DNA of 64,000 bases from assembly GCA_030765045.1 (NCBI GenBank), contig CM060963.1, forward strand, positions 70,567,617-70,631,616. The letters run 5' to 3'. The DNA comes from Tenodera sinensis. Lineage: Eukaryota > Arthropoda > Insecta > Mantodea > Mantidae. The translations under genes were made by a program, and so were the position numbers. The notes under the pieces were generated by a model, which saw only the letters and a list, made by a program, of their open reading frames with translations, did not search any database and was not told the DNA's origin. This document shows, piece by piece, positions 21,940-34,199 of the stretch. Position 1 is the stretch's first letter, and every line of letters starts with the position of its first letter.

Positions 21940-24410
21940 TGATACTCCATTGTTTCATATCGCCTGTGTTAACAAATGAACTCGCCAGTGACGTTCACAT
22001 TTTAAGTAAATAAGGAATGCGTTTTCATTACTAGCTACATATCTTTGCTAATTATTGATATCAACAATAATACCGTACCGACAGTTGTAAGTGTTTCATT
22101 TCTTGTCGAGGTATTATAATGTGATCATTGTAAACAGTGGTATTGTATATTATTGCAAGAACCGACAACGAACATGTATCGTGCAAAGAGTAACGTTATT
22201 CATTGAGTATCAATACTGGCCATGGCGGGAAGACGGGCATTATGCAGCGTGTTGAAACCCGGGAGCAAACTTTGTTCCATCTTCTAAACTGTGATTAGTT
22301 ATTTCTGTAAAAAAAGTAGAAGAGGAAGAAGATGAAGAAATGTACCTTTCTATATAATGCATATACCCCCTTTCTGCCTTCCGATTTTAGAAACCTTGCA
22401 ACCCTATCTTAACCTCTCCGCTACCATTGTTTTATACAACATTAATCGGCTGTATGCTCTGCGACTTTACAGTTGAGCCTAACATTCTTGAGAACCAAAT
22501 TATCATCATTATTACACAGTACCTCGTCACATTACGCTTTTCGCAACAGCATTCTTGCTCAACTGTAAACGTATGTATGCATTTTCCTTTTACGACCCAT
22601 CTCAGGAAATATATTGTTTAGCTGCATGTATTTGAAAACCACAAAGTCACAAAGAAGTTGGACAGTTTTTTTTCTCCTTGAGGCAGATTTTTATCTCCAG
22701 AATGAAGTCAACAATGCACGATATTGTGTGTTGAGAAATGCACAACAATGGACACGCAATAAACAAGAATACTGCAGTTATTTATTACCAAAATCTGAAA
22801 ATGTTTGTAACACCACAGCCTATGAGGGGTGTAAGTGGACCCCAACACCTGTATTCATATTTTATGTGTTAAGATCACTCGTATATTTTCATCAATAATC
22901 CCGAACTGTAATTATTTAAAACACATTAAAATTAGCATTCCTAAATAAATTTTTCTATAATACTGTTTAATCATATATTTTCTTGAATAATTAAGACTGG
23001 AGTCTAGATGGAACCCCGCTTACCATTATGAAGGTTAAAGGAGTACGGTTTATTTTCTGGTAGTAGAGCTGGTTATCCTTTGGAGCTTCATCTTCGTCTG
23101 TTCTTGCAGAAATTAAAATGTCGCACTGGACTTTTTTTGTCTATGTTTATAATTGTAACTTTATGAAGGCATTATATCTAAATAGTTTTAATGTTTTAAT
23201 TTTACTATTTGAAACAAACCTAGCTCGAATTTCAGATTATCACAAGATAAGCAAGGGGAGTTTAATCAGAGTTAATCTTGATCCTTTTTTTATCGTCATT
23301 TTCATTTCATATATCCGTGTTTCAGCTAAAAATCAAACTGTATACTCCAACAGGTGTATGTCTAGTAAGTTTATTTTCGCTCAAAGATAAAACTGGTGTA
23401 ATTTTCAAAACCTTATAAAATGAAAAGCAGAGACATTTTAGCGTTCTTAAACTATCGATTTTTCTTTATGAATATTAAATGCTATAAATTGTGATACTGA
23501 AATTCCAATAATTGCTGCTGTAGTTGCATGAACTATAGACCGTTTGTCTTATTAGGATATAACGATCTTCAGCTGGTTGCGTAAAATACTTGGCAGATCA
23601 CAATTTAACTTATGACCGAATATGATTTGATTAACAAAGTAATAAGCAACGTTCCATTTAAAAAGTTATAATTTAGTGCTAGAAGTATAGTTTCTGATAA
23701 TTGTTGGAGAATGTTGCTAGTTTTGCTTCTTTGAAAACAGTGGTGGTATGGCACTTGATGATTTTAATGCACTTTAACCGCTATGCATTACTTTTTGTGC
23801 TTAAGTGGCATATTGCTCACAGATAACCTCCATACATGGGTGTCTTGCGAAGCTGTGAGTCATGTTCTTATGGGAGTGTAAATGAAAATAAATGACTCAA
23901 CATCGAACAATTGCTAGCTGACGTTCTGTAAGCACAAAAATTAATTTGACGTGTCACATCCATAAGACTTTCTCTACCCATTATCGTGTAGTTATGTAAC
24001 GTCCAAACACTATTCTTTTGAAATTTTATTTTTCAATATACTTCATGCTAATCGAGATATTGCAGAAATTGTTCATAAATAACACATCTTTGTGGATGCA
24101 AGGGCGGTAGAGAAAACTATCGATAGTCGCATGTTTAAAGCCGGGCAGTTATAAGCTGGCCTTGAAATTCCTACTGCTTTCATAATATAAGGAGAAACAA
24201 ATGATAAGCAACACCACTTTAAAATGATAAATGTATTGAACAGTTCAAACCAATAATTACGTAGTTCTTGGAAAAGGCTGACGTCTAGACAGCGTTTGTC
24301 TTATCTGTTATGCTTTATCAGTTATACAAAATTAAACAAAAGTTCTTCCGAATAAAGTGAGCTTCACAATCAGTTCCTGAAAAAATCAAGTTATGCAGTT
24401 TGTTTCTCAT
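21940..24410. other. Unassigned AT-rich sequence
   Basis: About 2.5 kb without a recognised gene or repeat. Short frames at 22427-22621, 22614-22898 and 23118-23390 have no domain signature and AT-driven composition. Confidence 0.3.
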
Positions 24411-24415
24411 GTAAA

Positions 24416-24557
24416 TATCGATACATGATGTTTTGATTAAAATCATTAAGGTAGATGCCATAAAAATGGTCAACATTTTCATTCTTTCCTTTCGTTTTCT
24501 TTCTTTCCTTTCCTTTTTTTTTTTTTTTTTTTTCTTTCAAAATATCATGTATCGATA
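24416..24557. repeat. 142-bp inverted-repeat structure
   Basis: TATCGATACATGATGTTTTG at 24416 returns as its reverse complement at 24537-24557 with one mismatch over 21 bases. The loop holds a TTTC-rich and T19 tract. No target duplication was seen. It may be a small MITE or a hairpin formed by chance rearrangement. Confidence 0.6.
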
Positions 24558-24894
24558 AATAAGCAAGCAAATGTTGATAGTCGTTTTATTTTATTAGTGA
24601 TAGCAATGCACACAGTTGGAAAACCTTGCATTATTTTTCAAAAAATCTTATAATACTCGTATAAACAAAGCGTTGGAGATAAAACTCTTAAAAGGGATTA
24701 TTATAATATGCTTAAATATACAGTGTGTGAAATTACAAGCAATTATTTTGAACGTTATCATTAAAATGATACTTAGAAAGTCAAATTTTGGAAAAATATT
24801 ATAGGTTTGTCATATTTATTCAGTATTATTGAAATTTACCACAGAAGTATCGTATGAGATTGTAAAAAGATGAGCATTTCATAAAGTTGTGACC

Positions 24895-25010
24895 AAAAGC
24901 AGGGTTATGGCCTTTTTTTGTAATATCCTAGGTTTTAATTGGCATCTCTCCTTAAGAGTCATTTTTGAGAAAATAATTTCTGAGAAATATTCCATGTAAA
25001 GGGTTGCGCA
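24895..25010 (-). repeat. X repeat fragment, minus orientation, diverged
   Basis: TTTTAATTGGCAT, TTAAGAGTCATTTTTGAGAA and TTCCATGTAAAGGGT are in family order. Ends abruptly at 25010. Confidence 0.55.
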
Positions 25011-25210
25011 GGAAGTGGCTCCCAGGAGCTCGGGGTAGTAAATCCTGAGAGGCGCGCGTTTAGTAACTACCTTTTTACACTTGCTACACTCTGACCAACT
25101 TTTGTATTTACTGGACATTTCGTTCTTAATTATGCCTATACACAAGGACCTACCTTAAAATGTTTTTCTACTGCGTACAGTAATTAATTTTATTGCACCC
25201 CCCCCCCCCC

Positions 25211-26012
25211 AGATTGCGATATAAAGATTTCACCGGAAATGCATGTTGAATTCTGCTGAATTAAAAAAAATAACTGTTTGGAAAAAAAAAAGTGCGTGTG
25301 CGCTCTGCCTGTCTGTCTGTCTGTCTGGCTGGCTGGCTGGCTGACTGACTGTCTTTGAAAAGCATAATTCAGAAACAAAAGGCGGTTAAATACCAAACTT
25401 TGTATTTAAATTCAAGGATGCGACACGGATTTAAAGAAGAAATCCTACCATCCCAAACTACCCTTTAAATGGAAAATGTTTCGAAAATTTTGATTTTCTC
25501 AGAAATGGCTCTAACGATTTGGACCAAATTACCATACGTTTAGGCTATTTCTGAGTGACCTTAGCATAACTGATGTACCTCAAGAGACATACAATATCTT
25601 ACTGCACAAAAATCTAGCTCTTGTTAAAACACTCAGATTATTTGAAATGCATTTTTTCTGGGTTTAACCATTTCCTGGATATTCCTTCTTATTAGTTTGA
25701 ATTTTCCAATACTTTTTCAAATGCTGATTCATTATTATTTTATTTTTATTTCTATTCTTTCTGTTTCTCTTGATCATGCAAAAGAATGGAATTTCAAATC
25801 CATCACTTAGCGACCGGGTCTTGAAAGATTTCAGTATCGCTCAAACCTATTGTGTTCTGCTACTCGCATTGTATCTACAAAGAAGTACCCAATAAAACCA
25901 TTTCTACAAATGTTTATCTCGATAAACATGAAGTACATAGAAGAATAAGCGTTTGTAAGAGTAGTTTGTACTTGAATGAGAAAAGAAAACCATATGAACG
26001 CAACACATCAAA
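25211..26012 (+). repeat. X repeat, plus orientation
   Basis: The copy opens inside the family's 5' end after a C12 run and has an expanded CTGT/CTGG microsatellite at about 25304-25350. It keeps CCATCCCAAACTACCCTTTA and the 3' end CGCAACACATCA. It is immediately followed by a complement of the family's first bases (26013-26085). The open frames 25190-25396 and 25914-26102 are repeat-derived. Confidence 0.75.
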
Positions 26013-26085
26013 CTTTTTGTTCAGGTAAAATCTTGAATTTGTTGGCAGGAATACAATACCTTTTTCTTCCATTCTGTAGGCAGAG
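26013..26085 (-). repeat. Inverted X-repeat 5' end joined to an X-repeat 3' end
   Basis: CTTTTTGTTCAGGTAAAATC, TTGAATTTGTTGGCAGGAAT and ACAATACC match the complement of the family's first 110 bases, with an internal deletion. It is joined at the T tract, as at 7774 and 63182. Confidence 0.6.
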
Positions 26086-26329
26086 AATTGAAAATAATGC
26101 ATCCACTAAAGCTTAAATGTCTCAGTTTGAACCTAATGTATAATTAAGAGCGCCTATATGCACGTTGACGGCGAACAGCGGCGCAAAAAGTGTTGCCTAT
26201 ATGTAGGCGGAGTGACAGGAAGTCATTGGCATAATTATTATCCTTGTTTGTTTTGCTGAATACAAAGGTTGTCAAAGTTTGCTAAGCACTTTGGTGTCCT
26301 ACATATCGGCTTACAATTACATAATTTTT

Positions 26330-26870
26330 ACTTTCTATATTGCTTCCCTGTGTCAGGCAGAGGAAGCATTTAATTTCATCAAACTTTCTATTTAAACCAT
26401 GTTTCAAGAATGCAGAACGAAGATTTTCACATTTTCTCGTGTCAGTCTATCTTTACATGCAAAACTATTCGTAATTTCTTATCATTTCAAAAAGTGGCTC
26501 AAAAATGTAAAATAAATTTGTTTGAGATATTCTACTCTAAAATTTCTATTAGTAACATTTTCTATGAATAACTCAGATTCATTTTCAGCTTTATTGATTT
26601 TATATAATTATGTATAACCAGAAAGACGTAAGATATACATGAAGACTCGTTACAGTAAACATTTAGAACTCGGTAAAATGCAAATTTGAAACGAAAAACG
26701 AATAATCGGTTACATGCCAAATTTGGTACCTATTTAAGTTCAGCCTCGAAGAGTTTCATGAAATTTCCTCCAATGAAATTAGGTGGCTAAAAGGATTTTT
26801 ATTAAAACAATGAGAAATGTAACTTATATCTTAAAATATCTGTGAATAGCCTACGAATTCTTACGGCATT
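26330..26870 (+). repeat. Heavily diverged X-repeat material
   Basis: Scattered matches such as AAGAATGCAGAACGAAGATTTT, TTTGAGATATTC and CCAAATTTGGTACCTATTTA follow the family order but with large gaps. Two overlapping old copies are possible. Low support. Confidence 0.4.
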
Positions 26871-26874
26871 TTGT

Positions 26875-27660
26875 TTTATTGGGTGACTGATAAAATATGG
26901 CTTACTTTAGAAAAACAAATGTAGGGCCCATTTTGTACAGCATTTTAGTCAAATGCTGTTTAGTATGAGTCTTTTTCAAAATATTCTATGATATACTATT
27001 ACATTTTCCAAATAAAACTAAATTAATTGAAAAATACTTGAAAGTTGAGATTATTATATTATATTCTTTCTTTCTTACGTTCCCAACAGATCGTTACTAC
27101 ATCCATGGAGGAAGTATTTACTCCTCTATTATTACAACTCCTGAATGTATTGGTATAATGGGTATAGAAAGTTGTATGGGTTTATCATAATAAATTTGTA
27201 ATAAGTTCGTTACATTTCCTGGCTTGCAGCTCGTAGGTTTTTGATATCATGAGATTCCCTTTTATGACTCGGTCAGAACTGTACACATTCCACACGGTGT
27301 TATTACGTACACAGGATCTTTGTACTGAATCGCAGGCACCCACACAAGAAGCCGCTAAAGTTGTCACTCGACCTTGGAGGCCTGCCCATTGGATTGTCTG
27401 TATTGAGTCGGCGCTAGCGGGAACACAGCAAATGTGTAGAGGTTACCGCAGCACAACGCAACATCCACAAGAAAACAAAACACTCCATACCAACATTAAG
27501 AGCTCATTAATGCAAGTGATTTCGAGTCGTGCTTCAAAGAATGAAACCACGCGACATTACTTTTTGTGATGTATTTATGCATGAGTGTGGTATGCACGCA
27601 GTGCACTGTCGGGAATATCAATTCTACAGCCTGTTCCCACATTTAGTTCGACCCCTAGTA
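26875..27660. other. Unassigned sequence
   Basis: The plus-strand frame at 27249-27569 (106 codons) has no recognised domain. No repeat recognised. Confidence 0.3.
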
Positions 27661-27668
27661 GGATCACC

Positions 27669-27985
27669 GAGCGATATGGCTCTGTGGTAACGGAGTGTTG
27701 ACTACCATTCGCGAGGTCGTGATTCGACACCCGCGGCCAACCTTCCTGACCCATGCCTTTTTTTTTTTTTTTATTTTATTTTTTGGCGAGGGGGGGGGGG
27801 GGTTCCCGCGTCATCAGGCAAATCCTGGGAGGGATAATTACATCATCCAAATTTCCCTTTCCATTTCATTTCACCTTCATTTGAATCTGGCCTTTCAGGG
27901 TCGGAAGTCCTGGCGATAGGCGAGTTTGGTGCTGCTATGTGGGGATTTTGCGAACTGTAACAGCTATTCTCGGCGGATGGGTGGT
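27669..27985 (+). repeat. tRNA-derived SINE with internal T and G runs
   Basis: An A-box-like TGGCTCTGTGGTAACGGAG is followed by a B-box-like GGTCGTGATTCGACACC 24 bases later. The body then has T and G runs (27758-27800), TCCTGGGAGGGATAATTACA and TGGCCTTTCAGGGTCGG. The 74-codon frame 27695-27919 is carried by the repeat. Boundaries on the 3' side are uncertain. Confidence 0.6.
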
Positions 27986-28110
27986 TTCTGTTTGGTGAAC
28001 ACTGATGACGAGAGAATCTCTAATATACGTGTGGGACCTTCACGCACCTAGTCGCCCGGGCTCCAACACGCCCGTAGAGCACTCTCACCTCATCCCTTCC
28101 TCCCGAGTTA

Positions 28111-28738
28111 CAAACTCTTATTCCTATATCTTCTTCCTGTTAGTTGAGATAAACATTTGCAGAAATTATCTTATTGCTTATTTCCTTGTAGGTGCATGGG
28201 AAATATGGGAATATTTTGAGCGGTAGTAAAATCTTTTAAAGCTTTCTTTGGACGGTTAACATAAAAAAAATGAACAACGATGTGCCATTTCACAAACGTT
28301 TAAGTATTCCAAAACTCACACAAATAACAAGAAATATCTCCGAAATGGATCACTCCGCAAAAAATTATTTAAACATAAATTTGTGTTTTAGCAGGATCTG
28401 CACTTTTGCACAGTAAGATTTACTCTATCTTTTGCGGTTTACCAGTTATGCAAAAGTCATCAAGAGTAAACAGGCCTGAATAGGCTATACCAGAAAATTC
28501 AAGATACACATTTCATTTGTCATACAAATATCTGAAACATATGGCATTTTAATGAAAACCGTTAGAACCATTTTCGAGAAAAATAAAATTTTCGAAAAAT
28601 GTTCCATGTAAAGAGTAGTTTAAGGTGAACAATTTTCTTTAAAGTCTTCGTGTCGCATCCTTAAAATATGTTTAACTGTATTGAACCGACTTTTTGTTTT
28701 TGAGCTATGTTGTCCACAGACTGCCACACACGCGCACG

Positions 28739-28795
<57 letters not shown>

Positions 28796-28884
28796 AGAGA
28801 GACGTGCTCGTGCGCGTGAACCTTTTTCTAAAAATTCCTCTTTTTTTGGATTCAGGGGGCCTCGAAACATATCTCCATGGTTTG
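28111..28884 (-). repeat. X repeat, minus orientation, with long AC microsatellite
   Basis: It runs from CAAACTCTTATTCCTATATC to GGATTCAGGGGGCCTCGAAA and lacks both extreme ends. The family's internal GT tract is expanded here to about 45 bases of AC after a CG-rich stretch (28733-28791). The open frames at 28661-29116 and 28681-28914 come from the tract. Confidence 0.8.
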
Positions 28885-28889
28885 GAATA

Positions 28890-29820
28890 TGAAAATCACG
28901 CGACAGGTTTTTGAATTCCCGCGACACAACGTCGCGCAAGACCAATCGCTTTATGTCACTCCCTCTCCGATTGGCTGGTTTCATAAGATTGACGCAGATA
29001 TTAAACATCCAAGTTCCGTTTGTTTTGCTAGCGAATATGAATGTGCGCACTAAGATAATAAGAGATAAGCTTTTTTGCGCATATGTCTGTCTTTTCATTA
29101 TGAATGGTACCATCATGAGAGATAAACGCTTTGCCCAATTTCAACTTGTGTAGAAGTCTGCTTATAGTATTTCTTAAATCACCTGCTACATCGTCATTCA
29201 AATATGTTAGCCATTGAGGGGTAAAGAAGAAAAGGGAGCGTGGTAGAATGCGTTAGCGGGGCAATGTTATAAGAAACAGAAGTTCAGCTATTTCGCTCGA
29301 GATTTATCCATGACAAGAAATGGCATCTTGAAGGCTTGAAATGAAGTGGGGACTCCGCCTTTTTGCTAACATGCCAGGGCTCCTGGCATGAGAACTGCTT
29401 CGTTTCTGCGTCTTACACATCTTGTGTTAGAGCGTTCTGAAATTGCACTTCGGTTCTCTTCTCTTTATATTCGTCATCTCTGTTTGATGTACTTGGGAAT
29501 AATTACTCCCTTGTGTGAAGAAATTGTAGCTCATATATCCTGTAATTTAGATTTTACCGGCTACTCATTCGTCACCTTACTCTGTGATGAGCTGCTTTCT
29601 AAAGAATTGACGGCCGGAAGACAAATGAGTTGACAACAGGCATGTTTCAATCTGTAGGTTTCATTTCTTCCCTACCGCCTCTTTCAGTCGGAGGTTGAAT
29701 TACGCCTGTGGTGTGTATACTCACAAACTCAGTATCCAGTAAGAGACACGAATAAGAGATTGCATGACAGATTCTAAGTCATACCTTGTATTTCCTGGGA
29801 ATATGCTCAGAAGACCCCTT
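28890..29820. other. Unassigned sequence
   Basis: A perfect small hairpin CATGCCAGG-GCT-CCTGGCATG lies near 29370-29390. The 81-codon frame at 29388-29633 has no recognised domain. Confidence 0.3.
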
Positions 29821-29824
29821 CATT

Positions 29825-30170
29825 TTCGATTATCTTATCACAAATGGTAAACAGTAAGAGGCAGACAAAAGCTTAGCAAATAAAATATGTGGATCTTATT
29901 AAAACACACATTTTATGCGAATACTTTTCTTTTGAGTGAACCATTTTCGTGTTATTCTTCACTATTTGTTTGAATTTGCCGATACTCTACTTTTCTCAAA
30001 TAGAAATGCATTATTTTTTATATCGTGATCTTGCAAAGAGGACGGCATTTTAAAGGCATCGCAAAGCAGCCAGCTCTTAAAACATTTCTCTATTGCTTAA
30101 AGCCTACTGTATTCCCATATTCCTGTGGTACCTACAAGAAAATTATCAATAAGATAATTTCTCGAAATAC
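29825..30170 (+). repeat. X repeat, plus orientation, 3' part, diverged
   Basis: TTATTAAAACACACATTTTA, GAGTGAACCATTTTCGT and AAAGCCTACTGTATTCCCAT / ATTCC then ACCTACAAGAAAATTATCAA follow family order. Confidence 0.65.
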
Positions 30171-30599
30171 TCTGGCCTAAACCTTGTTAAACAGAAGAAG
30201 AACAAAAACATGAAGACATGTCGATTAAAATGTAGTGGATAGAGAACTATACATTTGAAAGGACAGTGTGTATAAAAATGAGTATAGCTCTACACATATT
30301 TGCTAATAAGAGTTTCTCTTCGGCTTTGTGGCCAAATATTGATAGAACTCTTAAATATAAGCAGTACCAAGGAAGTCACTCGTGTACAGACGTTGTTCGC
30401 AAAAGATTTGAAAGTACTTTTGTAAGTCAAACGCAAGGTACATATCACCAGACCGCCACTGCAACACAGTGCACGGCTAGGAGGTCAAAGAAGGGCAAAG
30501 CTCGCGTATAGTGGAAGGAGGTAAACCCAGGCTCGCCTCTTTCACAAACATTGGACTCTGCCGCTTTAAAGGAAATGCAAGAAATGTCACAAAATATAG

Positions 30600-30900
30600 C
30601 AGCAATGACCAAGCGAGCAATGGCTCCACGATTACGTGGGATGGTCACGTTAGGGAGGTTCCAGGTTCGATTTTTGTCGGGGCGACCACTCGACCTTCTT
30701 TCGTTGGATTCCCAGATCGGTAGGCGGATGCTGGATGGTTCCTCTTCTGCCGCGAATTTTTAGTGCCCGTAATTTCGTTTCATCTGTTCCATCTTTATTT
30801 TTTCAAGCTTGTAGGACCAGGCGACGGCGATTGGTGCGTTGTGGTGGCACGGTGAAGTTTGCCCTATATGAAGATTTCACCCTGGAGCTTGAATGGCCGG
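30600..30900 (+). repeat. Possible tRNA-derived SINE
   Basis: GGTTCCAGGTTCGATTTTTG at about 30656 looks like a B box preceded by an A-box-like GCTCCACGATTACGTGGGAT. The block is GC-richer than its flanks. The two overlapping 70-codon frames here (30511-30723, 30551-30763) are unsupported. No relative was found in the window. Confidence 0.35.
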
Positions 30901-30904
30901 CTGG

Positions 30905-31570
30905 TGCCTCTTTTGGTTTGGTTTAACTAAATCTTTAGTCAAACTACGTTTATAATACTGGGCCTAAGTGTAGTTGTGAATATACTATGGTGTTAATAGT
31001 ATGATTGGTACTTTAAACAGATTCTGATACATTTTAATCGAAATACTGAATAACTAAGAAATAATCCTGTCTTCGTTAATAAATTTAAGTTATAAGATTA
31101 AACTACTTAACTTAGAAGACGAGCATCTATATTCTGTAAATTCCCAGTCTATCTAAAATAGTTTCTGATATAATAGGTTATGTTTAACATTTGCGGTATA
31201 AGATTCGTAGTCTCCCTTTAAATAAACAAGTGTTTGCTATCAGTGAGAGCCTTCAGAATCTTACTTTAAATTATAGCTTTAGGCGAAGAACATCGTCACC
31301 GCAACGCAACTCGAAAGCAATAAAGGTGCAGTAATGATGGAGGGAGAAGCCAATTTGCTTGATTGCTGTTCCAGAATCGTCTTCATGGCGCTTCAGGATC
31401 ACGTGTCATGACTCAATGCGGAAAGGAAATATGGCTTCCAAGACAGTCATTTGTTGATACAACAGTTGTGATACATTCTGCCTAACTTCAGTAGCGTACG
31501 TGTTGGTGAATTACTGTGGAAACGTTCTTACCAAAAAGAAATACAAAGTAAATAAAATACATAAATATAT
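30905..31570. other. Unassigned AT-rich sequence
   Basis: Nothing recognised. Confidence 0.3.
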
Positions 31571-31573
31571 AAA

Positions 31574-32142
31574 TCTGATATGCTGCACTCACATGATATT
31601 CTCTACGTTTGTACTAACCATTCTCACAAACTCTTCTTATTTCTCTATCTTCTTCGTGTTAGTTGAGATAACATTTGCAAAAAAATTATTTTATTGATTA
31701 TTTCCTAGTAGGTACAAGGGGAATATGGGAGTACAATAGGCATTGAGCGATAGTCAAATCGTTTAAAGCTTTGAGATTCCGTTCTCTTTGCACGGCTAAG
31801 ATATAAAAAATGAATAATCTTCCATTTGACAAAAGTTTAAGCATTCGAAAACTCGCACAAATAACAAGGAATATCTCCGAAATGGTTCACTCCACAAAAA
31901 ATTTTATTTGACATAAATTCTGTTTTAACGAGATCTACATTTTTGTATAGTAAGATTTGGTCTATCCCTTACGTTTACGAGTTATTCAAAAGTCATCAAG
32001 AGTAAACAGGAGTACATGAGGTGTGGTCACAAATTCAAATCATAAATTTCATTTGTGATACAGCTATCTTAAACATATGGCATTTTAATCAAAACCGTTA
32101 GCCATTTTCGAAAAAATTTGCATGTAAAGGATAGTTTTAAGC
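31574..32142 (-). repeat. X repeat, minus orientation, 3' two thirds
   Basis: It begins with the complement of the family's 3' end (TCTGATATGCTGCACTCACA) and reaches CATGTAAAGGATAGTTTTA, where it is cut off. The frame 31500-31697 is repeat-derived. Confidence 0.8.
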
Positions 32143-32144
32143 GC

Positions 32145-33300
32145 AGTACTTGGCGAAACATTGGTATCTACAATACCTTCTAGTCCACGGCCTACATGCC
32201 CGGAAGAACTAAAAATATCTAATAGTCAAGACACCGGCCGTGAAAGCCTAAGTTTATACATTAACATCAAGAATGTTTTGCAAATCTAACTTTAACTGAT
32301 TTTTATATTTCTGTTAATGTGGAATAAACTATTAACATAATTAAAATGAAACATGTTAGGAGGGAGGACGACCGCCATTTCCGCTCCCCCAAACACAAGT
32401 TAGTGAGGATTTTGAGCAGTCTTGACTGCGAAAGTGCTTGTTAAATTGTACATTGCATATACACATAAGTGGGCAAACATGCGGATGAAGTGAAGTCTGG
32501 TCACCCAAAAGGAAATGAACCCCTTAAAACCTCACAAAATCAAAAAACTATCAGTTTACGTATGTTATTGGCTCGAGTAAGCAAGGTCATTGGCAGGAGT
32601 GTCGATTATAGCTATGTTGATAATATATGGCCTCGAGAATTCTTTATGGTGTTGATAAATTCAGTATTTCAAAACTTACACTGCAAAAAATGCCCCCCGT
32701 ATCGTTGCTTATATAATACATTTGATTATTTATATAATTTGAAGAAATTTAGAGGTTTCATTTCATTTCTTACATTCTGTAATAACCCAACATAACATTG
32801 AGTTTAATGGCAATGGACACCCTCAAAGCAGAGAAGCAATCACTTCAAGATTTCTGTCACATTTCAGGTGCAAAGTTTTTAAAAATGTTTTCTAGTAGTT
32901 ATTTATGAAAGTTATGTTATCTATGCTAATTATTAATTTCTTAGAGCGCAGAGCAAGATAGCTTCAATAAAGCTTCAAAGTGATATTGTTTCGTTTCGAG
33001 ATGAAACAGACTAATGTGGACTGAGAGAAAGAAGCTACTTGTGAAGACTGATAATGAAATGTGGGTTAAGTAAGTGCTTACAAAGATAAGATGACAGAAG
33101 GAGTAGCCGACATTCCTGTCTCCCATAAATATAGTTGCAGGAATACCCTAGTTTGCTCTAACTTCCTTAGGAGCTTGTACTCCGTAGGACCTAAGAAACA
33201 TCCGCGGTCCTAAGGTTTTGCTATAAACACTAAACACGCTGAATACGATTGATTTTTATATTTTAACACACCAAAGCTACACATTTCTTCCTTTCTTTTT
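32145..33300. other. Unassigned sequence
   Basis: ACCGGCCGTGAAAGCC near 32233 may be a SINE end related in complement to about 13750. The 108-codon frame at 32469-32795 has no recognised domain. Nothing else recognised. Confidence 0.3.
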
Positions 33301-33302
33301 CT

Positions 33303-33628
33303 TACCTGATTACCCTTTCCTTATGTAGGACTTACACCCCCTAGGACTTACAAATTGTGTCTAAGTCGGGTCAAACGCCTGTCGGGAAGCAGTGGAACCT
33401 ATGGACCGAACAGGAAGCGAGTGGTCGCAAGCAGCAGGTATGGCAGTGAGGAAGAGGGCATGAAATGCAGGCGAACTCGATGAATGAAAAGGTGATTATG
33501 GAGCAATTGGTGGAATGAGTGGTGGGGGAAACCAGAGAACCCGGAGGAAAGCCGCCCAGACGCCTCTTCGTCCACCACGAATACTACATGCGAGTCCCAG
33601 GGATCGAACCCTCGCCCATGGCGCCCCC
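33303..33628 (-). repeat. tRNA-derived SINE, long family, minus orientation
   Basis: It has the family 3' block CCTTATGTAGGACTTACACC, then TGAGTGGTGGGGGAAACCAG, the Pol III B-box complement GGGATCGAACCCTCGCCC, and stops at CATGGCGCC, just inside the tRNA-like head. Relatives are at 18939-19579 and 39695-40051. Confidence 0.8.
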
Positions 33629-33857
33629 AAAGCTGTATATGTTAAATTTTGCAATTTAAATGAATACGCCCGCAATCTATCATAAGCAAACTAAAATAAT
33701 TAAAAGGTGGATACGCGTTAGGAACTTTCTAGTTTTCAATTTGACTTTAGTATGCTACCAATACTCCAAAACAGTCGCATCTGGGGCAGGAATTTCATCG
33801 CAAAAGTGTAATGGATACCTCGTAAACGGCTGATGCTTTGAAACTAGTTATTTAAAA

Positions 33858-34199
33858 TGATTTGTCTATTTTAAAGATATCCACATTTTTGTGTAGTACG
33901 TTTTCGTGCATCTTATACGGTTTATCAGAAAGTTAAACACAATTTCTCCCGGTGAAGAGGACTTCACAGGCTTGCAGTAATTTCGTTAACTATTTTATTT
34001 GTCAAGCTGATATCGCAAACATGTTATTTTAATCAAAATCTTAGAAGCATTTTTGGGATAAACGATCATTTAAAAAAAAAGCGTCCATGTAAAGATATTT
34101 TAACGGGGGCAATTTTGTTGAAGTTCAAGTCGCATATTAGGAAAACGCTAAAACTAAATACCGAAGTTGGTGTACCGAGTTTGCATGTTTTGTAAGACT
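33858..34199 (-). repeat. X repeat, minus orientation, left part of an interrupted copy
   Basis: Diverged family order: TATCCACATTTTTGTG, TTTTAATCAAAATCTTAGAA, CCATGTAAAGATATTTTA, then AAACTAAATACCGAAGTTGG. It stops at about 34199 where the enolase-phosphatase retrocopy begins. The repeat resumes at 35136. Confidence 0.65.

Noticed and set aside
28661..29116. 151-codon minus-strand frame
   Set aside because: It runs through the AC/CG microsatellite of an X repeat, and part of it is X-repeat sequence. No domain.
33130..33235. Second SINE next to 33303
   Set aside because: A few words (CCTTAGGAG, CCGTAGGACC) recall the long SINE's 3' end, but the order does not hold.
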